64,000 bases of DNA from Chryseobacterium limigenitum (lineage in GTDB: Bacteria > Bacteroidota > Bacteroidia > Flavobacteriales > Weeksellaceae). Below, piece after piece: positions 1 through 8,582 of the stretch; position 1 is the first letter of the stretch; each line of letters starts with the position of its first letter. Below the pieces are notes generated by a model, which saw only the letters and a program-made list of their open reading frames with translations, had not been told where the DNA came from and searched no databases. The position numbers were made by a program, and so were the translations under genes. The stretch is taken from the NCBI RefSeq assembly GCF_900114875.1, contig NZ_FPKW01000005.1, forward strand, positions 62,001 to 126,000, in the 5' to 3' direction.

Positions 1-129
1 AGCTTTATACGCCTGCTGGTTACTTCCCCCCAACTGTTGAGCATTTACCTGAACGGTAGCCAGCAACTCCTGAGAAAAGCTAAGATTAAATATGAAAAGC
101 AGTAAAAATAAACTTATATATTTTTTCAT
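1..129 (-). CDS. DUF4835 / PorD-like protein, 5' part only
   Basis: The first 43 codons of a gene running off the left edge are readable on the minus strand. The protein starts with a signal peptide (MKKYISLFLLLFIFNLSFSQ) followed by ELLATVQVNAQQLGGSNQQ, which I recognise as the start of the DUF4835 family. That family includes PorD, linked to the type IX secretion system of Bacteroidetes. The position directly downstream of coaBC is the usual flavobacterial order (coaBC, DUF4835, recN). Function beyond family membership is inference, and most of the protein is outside the window. Confidence 0.75.
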   Translation of the reverse strand, partial: MKKYISLFLLLFIFNLSFSQELLATVQVNAQQLGGSNQQAYKA

Positions 130-165
130 TATCTATTAAAAATTGAGAACGGAAATTTATTAAAA

Positions 166-1368
166 TTATTTTAAAATCTGAGACTCAACAAAATTAAGGA
201 TGTCTTTTGCAACATCGTCCTTAGATTTCAGTTCAAACTCTTTTTTCTCCGTTTGGGTGAATATTTTTATTTTATTGGTATCATTTTTAAATCCTGCGCC
301 TTCGTCACGAAGAGAATTTAAAACAATCATGTCAAGATTTTTCTTTTCCAGTTTTCCCTTGGCATTTTCTTCTTCATTTTGAGTTTCTAAGGCAAAACCT
401 ACTAAAAACTGATGGGTTTTCTTTTCACCCATTGTTTTGAGTATATCCGGATTTTTAATTAATTCAATCGTTAAGCTATCATCATTTTTTTTAATCTTTT
501 CCTTCGCAATTTCCTTTGGAGCATAATCTGCAACGGCGGCACTTGCGATTCCAATATCAATTGTATCATAAAACTCAAATACTTTTTGCAACATTTCTTT
601 TGCAGAAGTAACTTTATGTACATCAACATTTTTATCACCCATCACCTGGGAAGTCGGCCCCGAGATCAGAATGACTTTTGCGCCTCTTTTTGAAGCTTCT
701 TCAGCCAGCGAAAATCCCATTTTTCCCGAAGAATGATTTCCTATAAATCTTACAGGATCAATGGCTTCATAAGTTGGTCCGGCCGTAATTAAAACCGTTT
801 TGCCCTCCAAAGTTTTTTTATGATTTGAATTAAAAAAACCTTCAACTTCTTTAACAATCGTTTCCGGTTCTGCCATTCTTCCCTGGCCAATCAATCCGCT
901 CGCCAATTCACCATTTTCCGCAGGAATAATAAAATGCCCGAAATCTTCGGCCAATTCTAAATTCTGCGTTGTGGAAGGATGCGCATACATATCCAAATCC
1001 ATTGCAGGAGCTATAAAAACAGGGCATTTTGCTGACATATAGGTTGCAATGACCAAATTATCACACATTCCGTGCGTCATTTTTGCCAAAGTATTTGCTG
1101 TACAAGGAGCAACGATCATTATATCTGCCCACAATGCCATTTCAACATGACTGTTCCATGTTCCGTTTTCGTTGTAGAAATCTGTATAAACAGGTTTTTT
1201 CGACAGCGTAGACAAACTCAGCTTCGTTACAAAATGCTCAGCATCAGGAGTCATAATTACCTGAACTTCTGCATCTTTCTTTATAAACTCTCTTATCAGA
1301 AAATGAATTTTATAGGCTGCAATTCCTCCAGAAACGGCAATAAGAATCTTTTTCCCGGAAATACTCAT
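166..1368 (-). CDS. coaBC: bifunctional phosphopantothenoylcysteine decarboxylase / phosphopantothenate-cysteine ligase
   Basis: This 400-residue protein makes 4'-phosphopantetheine from phosphopantothenate and cysteine, two consecutive steps of coenzyme A synthesis in the cytoplasm. The N-terminal CoaC half carries the flavoprotein start GKKILIAVSGGIAAYK, the catalytic His near residue 74 in SHVEMALWAD, and the PAMDLDMY substrate segment around residues 121-128. The CoaB half begins near residue 187 and contains the GPTYEAIDPVRFIGNHSSG nucleotide motif and the KKND dimer/CTP motif. Length is normal for the fused enzyme. It follows the omega-subunit gene and precedes the DUF4835 gene, so all are probably one transcript starting upstream of bamD. 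Confidence 0.96.
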   Translation of the reverse strand: MSISGKKILIAVSGGIAAYKIHFLIREFIKKDAEVQVIMTPDAEHFVTKLSLSTLSKKPVYTDFYNENGTWNSHVEMALWADIMIVAPCTANTLAKMTHGMCDNLVIATYMSAKCPVFIAPAMDLDMYAHPSTTQNLELAEDFGHFIIPAENGELASGLIGQGRMAEPETIVKEVEGFFNSNHKKTLEGKTVLITAGPTYEAIDPVRFIGNHSSGKMGFSLAEEASKRGAKVILISGPTSQVMGDKNVDVHKVTSAKEMLQKVFEFYDTIDIGIASAAVADYAPKEIAKEKIKKNDDSLTIELIKNPDILKTMGEKKTHQFLVGFALETQNEEENAKGKLEKKNLDMIVLNSLRDEGAGFKNDTNKIKIFTQTEKKEFELKSKDDVAKDILNFVESQILK

Positions 1369-1488
1369 TTAGTTTTAATTTTTTAAAACACTAAAATACT
1401 TATTTTTTCTCACAAACCATTTAAACAACAAAGGTCATAAAAGAAATAGTTCCTTTATGACCTTCATCTATTAAAAACCAAACGGTTT

Positions 1489-1812
1489 TTATTTTCTTTC
1501 TTCAGTTTTTCTGAAGTAAATATCTTCGTTTAACCATTCTTCGATCGCGATAGAAGTTGGTTTTGGAAGTTTTTCGTAATGTTTAGAGATCTCAATTTGC
1601 TCTCTGTTTTCGAAAACTTCTTCCAATGTAGAGTTGTGAACAGCAAATTCATCTAATTTGTTATGCAATTCTGTACGAATTTCTGCATTGATCTGCTCCG
1701 CTCTCTTTCCCATGATAACAATAGCTTCATAGATTGAACCTACTTTATCTTCAATCTTGTCTTTATCGTAAGTAATAGTATTTACTTCTGCTTTTGTATC
1801 TTTTACACTCAT
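1489..1812 (-). CDS. rpoZ: RNA polymerase omega subunit, Bacteroidetes type
   Basis: This 107-residue protein contains the omega/Rpb6-type segment GSIYEAIVIMGKRAEQINAE, which packs against beta-prime and helps assemble RNA polymerase. It is longer at the C-terminus than the proteobacterial protein and ends in a charged tail, as in other flavobacteria. It lies 42 bp downstream of bamD and upstream of coaBC, the conserved flavobacterial arrangement. Assignment rests on the short conserved core and on gene order; the sequence match is weaker than for a proteobacterial omega. Confidence 0.85.
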   Translation of the reverse strand: MSVKDTKAEVNTITYDKDKIEDKVGSIYEAIVIMGKRAEQINAEIRTELHNKLDEFAVHNSTLEEVFENREQIEISKHYEKLPKPTSIAIEEWLNEDIYFRKTEERK

Positions 1813-1854
1813 TTTGAGAAAATTAATTTATTTATAAGGTGGCAAATTTACGAA

Positions 1855-2850
1855 TTATCTTTGGATTTTGAAAGTCGCTGCCGGTGGAGGTGTCTGAAGC
1901 TTCGCACTGTCCCTCTGGATCTGCATTGCTTTCTTCTCAGCATCTACCTGATTTTTAATCTGCTCTTCGGTTTTGTTCTTTTCGGCCAGCTTTTCTACTT
2001 CTTTTTTCTGTCTCGCAGTTAATGTTGCAATTCTAGCTTCGGTCTGTTTTTTTACAACTGCGAAATCTTTCTTTTCTTTCTCTAATTTCTCTCTAAGATC
2101 AAGAGCCGTTTTAGAGTATTCTGTATTCGGAAGATCTTTTTCAACCTGCTTTGTAAATGCCAAGGCACTTTCAATACGTTCGTCTTTAAGATCATAGATC
2201 GATTTCTGAGCCAACAAGTAACGTGACTTCATCATATAATCATAAATTTTCGGACGAAGTTTTGTACTTGGGAAATCTTCCAATACATTTTCTAAAGCCG
2301 TATTTGCAGCTTTATAATCGCCCATATTGAAGTATTGTCTTGCATTTTCGTAAGATTTGAACTCTAGCTTGTAAGACAGCTCATCAATAAGCGTTGTGAT
2401 ATTTTTAGATCTTTCAGAAGTTGGGTAGTTATTCAAGAAATCCTGTAACTCATTAATTGCCAATTCTGTACTAGACTGATCCAAATTATAATCCATTGAC
2501 CCTTCATAGTAGCATAAAGCCGACATATATGCCGCCTCTTCTGCTCTGGGATCCTTTGGAAAACTTACTGCAAAGTTTTTGAACTGATGCCCAGCCAACT
2601 TATAATTTTTATCATAATAGTTTGCATACGCCGTATTGAAACCCACATTAGGGAAATCATCCGTACCTGCAACCAAATTAGCCAACCTGTCATAAAGAGC
2701 CAGTGAATTTTTCCACTTCTTTTTTGCAAAGTTCTCATTTGCAACCTTTAAGATGTAGTTTTTATCAGCACTTTTCATCGCTTTATCTTGCTGACTCACA
2801 CATGAAGATACCACAGCTACAGCAAAAAGACCTAAAATATATTTTTTCAT
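1855..2850 (-). CDS. bamD: outer membrane assembly lipoprotein BamD
   Basis: This 331-residue lipoprotein has the signal MKKYILGLFAVAVVSSC, with the lipidated Cys at residue 17. TPR-like helices follow (LYDRLANLVAG, AYANYYDKNYKLAGHQF, AAYMSALCYYEGSMD). BamD is the essential TPR partner of BamA in inserting beta-barrel proteins, anchored in the periplasmic face of the outer membrane. Residues from about 250 onward are a charged coiled coil (KEKKDFAVVKKQ, KKEVEKLAEKNKTEEQ) extending past the usual BamD length of about 245, followed by a Pro-rich end. This extension is common in Flavobacteriia. It is first in the operon with the omega subunit and coaBC. Confidence 0.9.
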   Translation of the reverse strand: MKKYILGLFAVAVVSSCVSQQDKAMKSADKNYILKVANENFAKKKWKNSLALYDRLANLVAGTDDFPNVGFNTAYANYYDKNYKLAGHQFKNFAVSFPKDPRAEEAAYMSALCYYEGSMDYNLDQSSTELAINELQDFLNNYPTSERSKNITTLIDELSYKLEFKSYENARQYFNMGDYKAANTALENVLEDFPSTKLRPKIYDYMMKSRYLLAQKSIYDLKDERIESALAFTKQVEKDLPNTEYSKTALDLREKLEKEKKDFAVVKKQTEARIATLTARQKKEVEKLAEKNKTEEQIKNQVDAEKKAMQIQRDSAKLQTPPPAATFKIQR

Positions 2851-2898
2851 ATAAAAAATTCAACAGTTTTCGGATTACATGACCGATCTATTAATTTG

Positions 2899-2906
2899 CA
2901 AAAATA
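2899..2906 (-). promoter_or_regulatory. -7 box of the bamD promoter
   Basis: Read on the minus strand this is TATTTTTG, an exact match to the Bacteroidetes TAnnTTTG -7 consensus, about 50 bases before the bamD start. A clear TTG -33 box at the right distance is not evident, so the call is modest. Confidence 0.45.
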
Positions 2907-2953
2907 TAACTTTTTTGTCAATAGATTTTTTTTTATGAATATTTAACGTAATT

Positions 2954-3583
2954 TTAGTCTGCAGCGTATCCCAAAATTGCAAAAACACTCATCAAAAGAT
3001 TCATTCTTACCTTTTTTTCGGCTTCTTTACCATATGCTTCCTCGTTTTTACTCGGAACATAAAGCTCATAAAAGTTTTTATTACGAATTACAAACAGTGT
3101 TGAGCCAATAATTGTGGTCAAAACGTCTTCAGGTTTTGGAGTAAAAGTGAAAACTCCGGACGTAACGCCTTTTTTTATGACTTCATCCAGTTTTTTTACA
3201 AATAACTGATAAAAATCGAGAAGTTCGTCCTTTAAATTTTCTGTATGTCGAAGTTCCTGCGTAACAAATCCGTGAAAATAATTATATTTAAATAACTGAG
3301 AGACAATATATTTAATAATCTCCTTCATCTGCATCTCCGGTTTCCCATCTTTGATCGTGTCTGCAAATTCCGAAAAGTTTTCCCTTGTCTTTAAAACCCT
3401 GTACTGATAGAGATAAGACATCATTTTTTCTTTAGAACCGAAATAATAAGAGATCATTGCGACATTAATATTGGCTTTGGAACAAATATCCCTCACTGAT
3501 GTTCCTTCGTATCCTTTTTTCGCAATCAGCTCTTCGGCGATGTCTAAAATATGGATTTGTTTTTCTGTAAATTTTTTCTTCAT
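2954..3583 (-). CDS. TetR/AcrR family transcriptional regulator
   Basis: This 209-residue protein has a classic TetR N-terminal helix-turn-helix: ILDIAEELIAKKGYEGTSV followed by RDICSKANINVAMISYYFGSKE (about residues 13-55). The recognition helix ends in the family hallmark YYFGSKE. The C-terminal two thirds are helical and presumably form the dimer and ligand pocket; the ligand is not predictable. The gene is divergent from tatD, with an AAACG-TT-CGTTT palindrome in the shared 97-bp gap, so autoregulation is likely. In flavobacteria such single regulators next to bamD are often conserved. Confidence 0.9.
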   Translation of the reverse strand: MKKKFTEKQIHILDIAEELIAKKGYEGTSVRDICSKANINVAMISYYFGSKEKMMSYLYQYRVLKTRENFSEFADTIKDGKPEMQMKEIIKYIVSQLFKYNYFHGFVTQELRHTENLKDELLDFYQLFVKKLDEVIKKGVTSGVFTFTPKPEDVLTTIIGSTLFVIRNKNFYELYVPSKNEEAYGKEAEKKVRMNLLMSVFAILGYAAD

Positions 3584-3627
3584 AAAGTGTAGTTTGAGTA
3601 AAGTTAAGAAATTTTTAACATACTTAT

Positions 3628-3639
3628 AAACGTTCGTTT
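3628..3639. promoter_or_regulatory. candidate TetR operator
   Basis: The palindrome AAACG-TT-CGTTT lies between the divergent TetR gene and tatD. Half-sites of this form are typical operators of TetR-family repressors. It is 45 bp upstream of the TetR start and about 30 bp before the tatD promoter box, so it could control both genes. The binding protein is inferred from location. Confidence 0.5.
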
Positions 3640-3669
3640 AAGAATTTTATATTAATTCTAAATAGTTAG

Positions 3670-3677
3670 TATTTTTG
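3670..3677 (+). promoter_or_regulatory. -7 box directly before tatD
   Basis: TATTTTTG matches TAnnTTTG exactly and ends only three bases before the tatD ATG. If used, transcription would start at or next to the start codon, which implies a leaderless or nearly leaderless mRNA. Confidence 0.45.
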
Positions 3678-3680
3678 TAG

Positions 3681-4307
3681 ATGGATTTTTTTGATTTTCA
3701 TCATCATAAGAAAAATGTGACCTACGGAATTTATAATTTAGACATAAATAATATTCCGCCCGATTCTCTATATTCTATTGGGATTCACCCTCAAGATATT
3801 AGCATTGAATCAATTGATAATCAAATCAATTGGCTACAATCTAATATCACCGAAAATTGTTTTGCAATTGGAGAATGCGGACTGGATTCTTTTGTCGAGA
3901 TCGATCAGAAAATTCAGGAAGACGTTTTTTTAAGCCAGATAAAAATTTCGAATGAAGTAAAAAAACCATTAATTATTCATTGCGTAAGAAAATTTTACGA
4001 AGTGATTTCCTTTAAAAAAAGGGCAGAACAGGCGATGATCATTCATGGTTTTAATAAAAAACAAAGCATTGCTGAAGACCTGCTTAAAAATAATTTTTAT
4101 CTGAGTTTTGGAAAAGCGGTTTTGTATAATTTATCTTTGCAAAATATTCTGAAAATTACCCCTTTAGACAAAATCTTTTTAGAAACTGATAATGAATATT
4201 TTAACATTGAAGATTTATATCAAAAAACTTCAGAACTCAAGGGAATTTCTTTAGAAAAACTGAACGAACAAATTGTAGAAAATTTAGAGACGATAAAAAA
4301 TGGATAA
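3681..4307 (+). CDS. TatD family metal-dependent hydrolase
   Basis: This 208-residue protein has the TatD TIM-barrel metal ligands in order: the HxH motif in FDFHHHKK at residues 7-9, Glu in GECGLD, His in IIHC, His in IHGFNKK, and Asp in LETDNE. TatD proteins are cytoplasmic nucleases or phosphoesterases; the true substrate here is unknown. It is shorter than canonical TatD (about 255) because loops are trimmed, as in many Bacteroidetes paralogues. The stop overlaps the next gene by 8 bp, so the two are probably co-translated. Start chosen because the metal motif begins at residue 7. Confidence 0.88.
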   Translation: MDFFDFHHHKKNVTYGIYNLDINNIPPDSLYSIGIHPQDISIESIDNQINWLQSNITENCFAIGECGLDSFVEIDQKIQEDVFLSQIKISNEVKKPLIIHCVRKFYEVISFKKRAEQAMIIHGFNKKQSIAEDLLKNNFYLSFGKAVLYNLSLQNILKITPLDKIFLETDNEYFNIEDLYQKTSELKGISLEKLNEQIVENLETIKNG

Positions 4308-5025
4308 AAACTGGTTGGAGAGAACGGAACTTCTCATCAAAGAAGAAGGTTTGGAAAGATTAAATAAAGCGACTGTTCTGGTTGTCGGATTAGGCGGAGT
4401 GGGCTCTTTCGCGGCAGAATTTCTGGCAAGAGCGGGAGTCGGAACTATGACGATCGTAGATGGCGACACGGTAGATATTACAAATATTAACAGGCAGTTA
4501 CCTGCTTTACACTCAACAATTGGAAAACATAAAGTAGAGGTTGTTGCGGAAAGACTTTTAGATATTAATCCTCAACTTAATTTAACCAAAATCAATGAGT
4601 TTCTAAATCCGGAAAGAATGGACGAAGTCCTGGACTCTGCAAAATTCGATTATGTTTTAGATTGTATCGACAGTATAACGCCAAAAGTTTATTTAATCAT
4701 CGCTGCAAAAAGAAGAAAAATAAAAATCGTAAGCTCAATGGGAGCCGGAGGGAAGACCGATCCAAGTAAGGTAATGGTAAGAGACATCAGCAAAACCGAG
4801 CACTGTCATCTTGCAAGACAAGTAAGAAAAAGATTGAAAAAAGAGAAAATTGATAAGGGCGTTCGTTGCGTTTTTGCTAACGATATCCAAGATGAAGAAA
4901 GTCTGAAAATGACAGACGGAAGCAATTATAAAAGATCTTTTTACGGAACGATAAGTTATATGCCTGCAATATTTGGTTTGTATACTGCTTCGGAAGTTAT
5001 TAATCATTTAGTGAAAAAAGATTAA
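4300..5025 (+). CDS. tcdA: tRNA threonylcarbamoyladenosine dehydratase (TcdA/YgdL family)
   Basis: This 241-residue member of the ThiF/MoeB/E1 superfamily has the ATP-binding loop VVGLGGVGSFAAE near residue 29 and the characteristic DGDTVDITNINRQ segment with the adenylating Arg. TcdA activates t6A37 in tRNA with ATP and converts it to cyclic ct6A. The conserved DVSKTEHC-like segment (RDISKTEHCHLAR) and GSISYMP-like C-terminus (YGTISYMPAIFG) are the features that separate TcdA from MoeB/ThiF. It overlaps tatD by 8 bp. It lacks a MoeB-type CxxC zinc pair, also as expected for TcdA. Confidence 0.88.
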   Translation: MDKNWLERTELLIKEEGLERLNKATVLVVGLGGVGSFAAEFLARAGVGTMTIVDGDTVDITNINRQLPALHSTIGKHKVEVVAERLLDINPQLNLTKINEFLNPERMDEVLDSAKFDYVLDCIDSITPKVYLIIAAKRRKIKIVSSMGAGGKTDPSKVMVRDISKTEHCHLARQVRKRLKKEKIDKGVRCVFANDIQDEESLKMTDGSNYKRSFYGTISYMPAIFGLYTASEVINHLVKKD

Positions 5026-5041
5026 TTTAATTCATAATAAA

Positions 5042-5136
5042 GATGCTTCGACTCCGCTCAGCATGACATTTCTAATACTAGCTGTTTTTCACAGTATATT
5101 TTTAGCGCTGTCATGCTGAGCGGAGTCGATGCATCT
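5042..5136. repeat. inverted repeat of the CTTCGACTCCGCTCAGC type
   Basis: Two arms, 5042-5068 and 5109-5136, are near-perfect reverse complements (GATGCTTCGACTCCGCTCAG against CTGAGCGGAGTCGATGCATC) around a 40-bp AT-rich loop. Arm GC is far above the surroundings. The motif is the kind of dispersed intergenic palindrome seen repeatedly in Bacteroidetes genomes. It lies between convergent transcription from tcdA and the start of rnpA. Confidence 0.75.
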
Positions 5137-5174
5137 CAAACAAACAAAATATACCTTATATTTACACTCTGTAA

Positions 5175-5558
5175 ATGACAAATTTCAAATATCCCGGAGC
5201 CGAAAAACTCAAAAAAAACAATGAGATCACTTTACTTTTTGAGAAAGGTAAATGGAAAACCTGTGGAAATTTGAGAATTATTATTCTAAAAGATAAGCCT
5301 TCTTTACCTGTAGAAACTTTAAAATTCGGAGTTTCTGTTTCTAAACGTTATTTCAAAAAAGCAGTTCACAGAAACCGTGTAAAGAGATTATTACGAGAAT
5401 GTTATCGTTTAAACAAAGATCTTTTCAGGGAATCTTTTGGTGAAAAAACGATTGCGATGATGTTTTGGGTTTCGCCTGAAATGCCTGCTAAATTTCAGGA
5501 TGTGGAAGCGCAGTTTATTAAGCTTTGTCAGTCTAACCAGCCTCAGAAAAAATCTTAA
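5175..5558 (+). CDS. rnpA: ribonuclease P protein component
   Basis: This basic 127-residue protein has the RnpA signature KFGVSVSKRYFKKAVHRNRVKRLLRE in its middle, including the RNR loop (HRNRVKR) that contacts RNase P RNA. It assists the RNA subunit in removing 5' leaders from precursor tRNAs. Length is normal. No rpmH lies next to it, so it is not in the classical rpmH-rnpA operon, a known difference in Bacteroidetes. Confidence 0.95.
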   Translation: MTNFKYPGAEKLKKNNEITLLFEKGKWKTCGNLRIIILKDKPSLPVETLKFGVSVSKRYFKKAVHRNRVKRLLRECYRLNKDLFRESFGEKTIAMMFWVSPEMPAKFQDVEAQFIKLCQSNQPQKKS

Positions 5559-5593
5559 TCTTTCTATTTCACCAGAATAAATAAAGAGTAAAG

Positions 5594-5668
5594 ACCTGTG
5601 GAGATTTGTGAAAATCTGTAGTTATAATTATTTATTTTCTACCACAAATTACTGAGATTTACACAGAT
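5594..5668. repeat. inverted repeat of the ACACAGAT family, copy 1
   Basis: Arms at 5594-5622 (CCTGTGGAGATTTGTGAAAA...) and 5641-5668 (ACCACAAATTACTGAGATTT...) are imperfect reverse complements. The same family recurs, better preserved, at 21673-21778. This is a dispersed REP-like intergenic repeat with no coding content. Confidence 0.6.
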
Positions 5669-5781
5669 GATTGTGTGATACTTTCTTGTGCTTTATTCTG
5701 ATTCGCTGAGAATTAAAAATTCATTAAGATCTTTGCATACTTTTTGTAACTTTATAGGAAACAATTAATCTGAAAATTAAA

Positions 5782-6390
5782 ATGTTAGATCATGTTCCCT
5801 TTTTGCCTTATGTTCTGAGTGCATTTATCGGCATCGGATTGGCTGCCGCTACTGGCTTTAGAGTCTTTCTGCCGATGTTCGCAGTAAGTCTCGCTTCATA
5901 TCTTCACTGGATTCCGACGAATGAGAGTTTTGAATGGCTTTCCGGTCTTCCGACGCTTATCACAACCGGAATTGCTACGGTAGCTGAGATTCTCGCTTAT
6001 TATATTCCGTTTATTGATCATTTATTGGACACAATCTCTATTCCGATGGCAACTGTGGCTGGTTCTGTCCTGTTTGCGAGTCAGTTTGCTGATTTAGGAA
6101 CATTTCCACAATGGGCTTTGGCTTTGATCGCGGGAGGAGGAACGGCGGCAACCATAAGTTCGGGCTTTGCAGGGCTGCGGGCTGCTTCTACAGCAACAAC
6201 GGGCGGTCTCGGAAACTCAGTTGTTGGAACCACCGAAACTGCAGGAGCGGGAATTATGACCGTTTTAGCGATGGCTATGCCAATTTTAGCAGGTATATTT
6301 GCTATAATTTTAGTTATTCTTGTTATTGTTTACGGACGAAAAGCCTTGCGAAAATTGAGAAGTAAAAAAAATGTCGCCAACAATACATAA
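5782..6390 (+). CDS. DUF4126 family membrane protein
   Basis: This 202-residue integral membrane protein has hydrophobic stretches near residues 8-40, 55-75, 85-130 and 150-187 and ends in a basic tail (GRKALRKLRSKK). Gly- and Ala-rich segments such as ALIAGGGTAATISSGFAG and STATTGGLGNSVVGTTET are characteristic of DUF4126. Molecular function is unknown. It stands alone between RNase P protein and a bidirectional terminator. The start ATG gives a good first membrane segment; no alternative is compelling. Confidence 0.8.
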   Translation: MLDHVPFLPYVLSAFIGIGLAAATGFRVFLPMFAVSLASYLHWIPTNESFEWLSGLPTLITTGIATVAEILAYYIPFIDHLLDTISIPMATVAGSVLFASQFADLGTFPQWALALIAGGGTAATISSGFAGLRAASTATTGGLGNSVVGTTETAGAGIMTVLAMAMPILAGIFAIILVILVIVYGRKALRKLRSKKNVANNT

Positions 6391-6393
6391 AAC

Positions 6394-6426
6394 AAAAATG
6401 CTGAATCTATCCGACTCAGCATTTTT
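6394..6426. terminator. bidirectional intrinsic terminator
   Basis: AAAAATGCTGA (6394-6404) pairs with TCAGCATTTTT (6416-6426) around an 11-base loop. The A/T tracts on each side serve convergent genes at 6390 and 6449. Confidence 0.85.
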
Positions 6427-6448
6427 TATATTTTCCTTTTTTTTAAAC

Positions 6449-8581
6449 TTAGTTCTTTCCTCGGATATCCTTGATTTCCTGAATTTTTCCTTCGAAATAT
6501 TCTTTCTTTTCAGGGTGCTTGGTTATTAATATATTGAAAGCTTTAATCGCTTTTGTGTACAATTTCTGTTCGAAATACAAAGTCGCCAAAGTTTCCGTCA
6601 TTAAATGCGAAATATCATCCGTTTTTTCTTTCACAACGAAATTAACTTCATCTTTTAGCTGAGAGATTTTAGGATTATTTTCTATGAAAGATTCAATAAC
6701 CTTATTTTTAATTTCAGTTTTTATTTTATCTACAGGCTCTGCTTCTTCTACTTTCTGAATCTGTTCTACCGTCTCTTCTGTTTCGTCAGATTGTCTATCA
6801 ATTTTCAGCCAGCTTTGCCACGTATTGATAAATCCGGGAACATTGCTGTCTATAGAATTTATCGTTTCGGCAGGAGTCTCTGTAGTCTCTTCTTTTTCTT
6901 TTTGCTGTTCTTCTTTAGCTTTATTTGCATCAACTGCCCAGCTTGATATAATATCTGAATTAAAGAAAGAAACATTCAATGCCGGAGCTTCTTCCTCGTC
7001 TTCTTCTACAGTTTCGGGCTCGTTAATTTTTTCTTCAATAACAGGCTCTTCAATCGTTTCAACTTCTTTCGCAACTTCTGTTTCTTCTACTTGTTGAATA
7101 ATCTCTTCCTGTTTTGGAGATTCTTCTTTTACCTCTTCAACTTTTGGCTGAGGAGTTTCTGTTGATTTATTAATTAAAGAATCCGGAACGTGAGACTCAA
7201 GGCTCATTGGTTTCCAAGCAGATTTCACTTCTTGCGGAGCCTCTGCGACAGGTTTTTCTTCTGGAAGTTCTTCGTTTACAGTCTCTTCAACCGCTTCAAT
7301 CTCTTCAGATATATTTTCAACTAATTCGGGTTTCTCTTCCTCCGTTTTTTCTTCAATAATTTCTTTCGTAGGTTCTTCAACATTAAAACTTTGAGTTTCT
7401 GCAAAACTTATTTCATGTCCTGAAATTTCAGGTTCGGTTTCTTTTTGTTCAGAAGAAACTTTTACCGTTTTCATTTTTTTCTCAACCTCTTCAATCAAGC
7501 GTCTCATTTCATCTTCATGTTTGTTGATGTTTGATTGAGGAATTTCTTCGCTTACAGTTTCTTCAACAATATTGGATTGAATTTTAACATCAGGAAGGAA
7601 AGAATCTGTTCCGTGGAAACTTAATTCAGCATCATTATTTACCTTTTCTGTTTCGCTTTCTGAAGTAATTTCTTCTTCATTGATGATTTCTTCGGGAGTA
7701 AATTCTATTTTAGCATCAACCTCATTAATCTCTTCATTATCAATAGAAACCGACTCGATTTCTTCAACTGAATGGTCTTCTTTAGGCTCATTTTCAGTTA
7801 AAGAAGGTTCTATTTCATGGAAGCTGAGATTAGCTTCATTATCAATTTTTTCTTCCTCTGCTTCTGAATCTATTTTCTCTTCATTAATGATGGTTTCAGG
7901 AGTAAATTCTGCAATTTCTTCAACATGATTTTCCTGCTGAACTTCCTCAGAAATGGGTTCTTCCTGAATATTTTCAACCTCATCAATTACCTCTTCTACT
8001 TCTTTCTTTTCAGCTTTTTGAGTAACAATAGATCCTGATTCTAAGGTAGATTCTAAGTCAATCGTTTCCAAAGTATCGTCATTAAGAAAGTTTTCTTCAC
8101 CTTCAAATAAGATACGGTTTCTTTCACCATTTACATGAAGATGCTTAATTTCCGGTATAATTTGAGCCTGAAGAAGAAATGCTTCCTCATGCTTTTTATC
8201 TTTAACAATCTGCTCTTCTTTGGCAATCTGCTGTTGCTCTTTTTCCTCTCTTTTAATAGGAAAACTGCTGCTTTTATAAATATATTTGAAGGTATTTGCA
8301 GAAACCAAAGGCTTTTGCTCTTCAATAATTTCCGGTTTTGGCTTTTGCTTAATCTTACCGTTAATCAACTGATAAAGAATTTTCTTATCCGTTGTATAAG
8401 CCGCCGTTGTAGAAAGCTCTTTCTGATAATTTTCTTTATCATAAAGATGAATCCCATACAGATGTAAAGCTCTGATATTTTGAATATAAGGAAAAGAATT
8501 GATCTCCTCTTTCAAAAGATTAAGATCTTCTGACTGTATATTTTTGGGGTTCTTTAATAATTCTAAAACTCTTGGATTCAT
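6449..8581 (-). CDS. acidic Glu-rich protein with C-terminal TPR-like helices
   Basis: No named family is recognised for this 710-residue protein. Residues 1-80 form a helical domain (NPRVLELLKNPKNI... ALHLYGIHLYDKENYQKELS). Residues about 110-560 are a long low-complexity region dominated by Glu, Ile, Val and Pro. Inside it a block of about 37 residues is duplicated (about 226-262 and 294-330; FTPE-IINEE...LSFH). The C-terminal 60 residues (ETLATLYFEQKLYTKAIKAF) look like a TPR hairpin. It has no signal peptide. It lies one base downstream of lptE in the sigma-54-activator cluster, a conserved neighbourhood in flavobacteria. Possibly a cytoplasmic scaffold; that is inference. Confidence 0.7.
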   Translation of the reverse strand: MNPRVLELLKNPKNIQSEDLNLLKEEINSFPYIQNIRALHLYGIHLYDKENYQKELSTTAAYTTDKKILYQLINGKIKQKPKPEIIEEQKPLVSANTFKYIYKSSSFPIKREEKEQQQIAKEEQIVKDKKHEEAFLLQAQIIPEIKHLHVNGERNRILFEGEENFLNDDTLETIDLESTLESGSIVTQKAEKKEVEEVIDEVENIQEEPISEEVQQENHVEEIAEFTPETIINEEKIDSEAEEEKIDNEANLSFHEIEPSLTENEPKEDHSVEEIESVSIDNEEINEVDAKIEFTPEEIINEEEITSESETEKVNNDAELSFHGTDSFLPDVKIQSNIVEETVSEEIPQSNINKHEDEMRRLIEEVEKKMKTVKVSSEQKETEPEISGHEISFAETQSFNVEEPTKEIIEEKTEEEKPELVENISEEIEAVEETVNEELPEEKPVAEAPQEVKSAWKPMSLESHVPDSLINKSTETPQPKVEEVKEESPKQEEIIQQVEETEVAKEVETIEEPVIEEKINEPETVEEDEEEAPALNVSFFNSDIISSWAVDANKAKEEQQKEKEETTETPAETINSIDSNVPGFINTWQSWLKIDRQSDETEETVEQIQKVEEAEPVDKIKTEIKNKVIESFIENNPKISQLKDEVNFVVKEKTDDISHLMTETLATLYFEQKLYTKAIKAFNILITKHPEKKEYFEGKIQEIKDIRGKN

Positions 8582-8582
8582 T

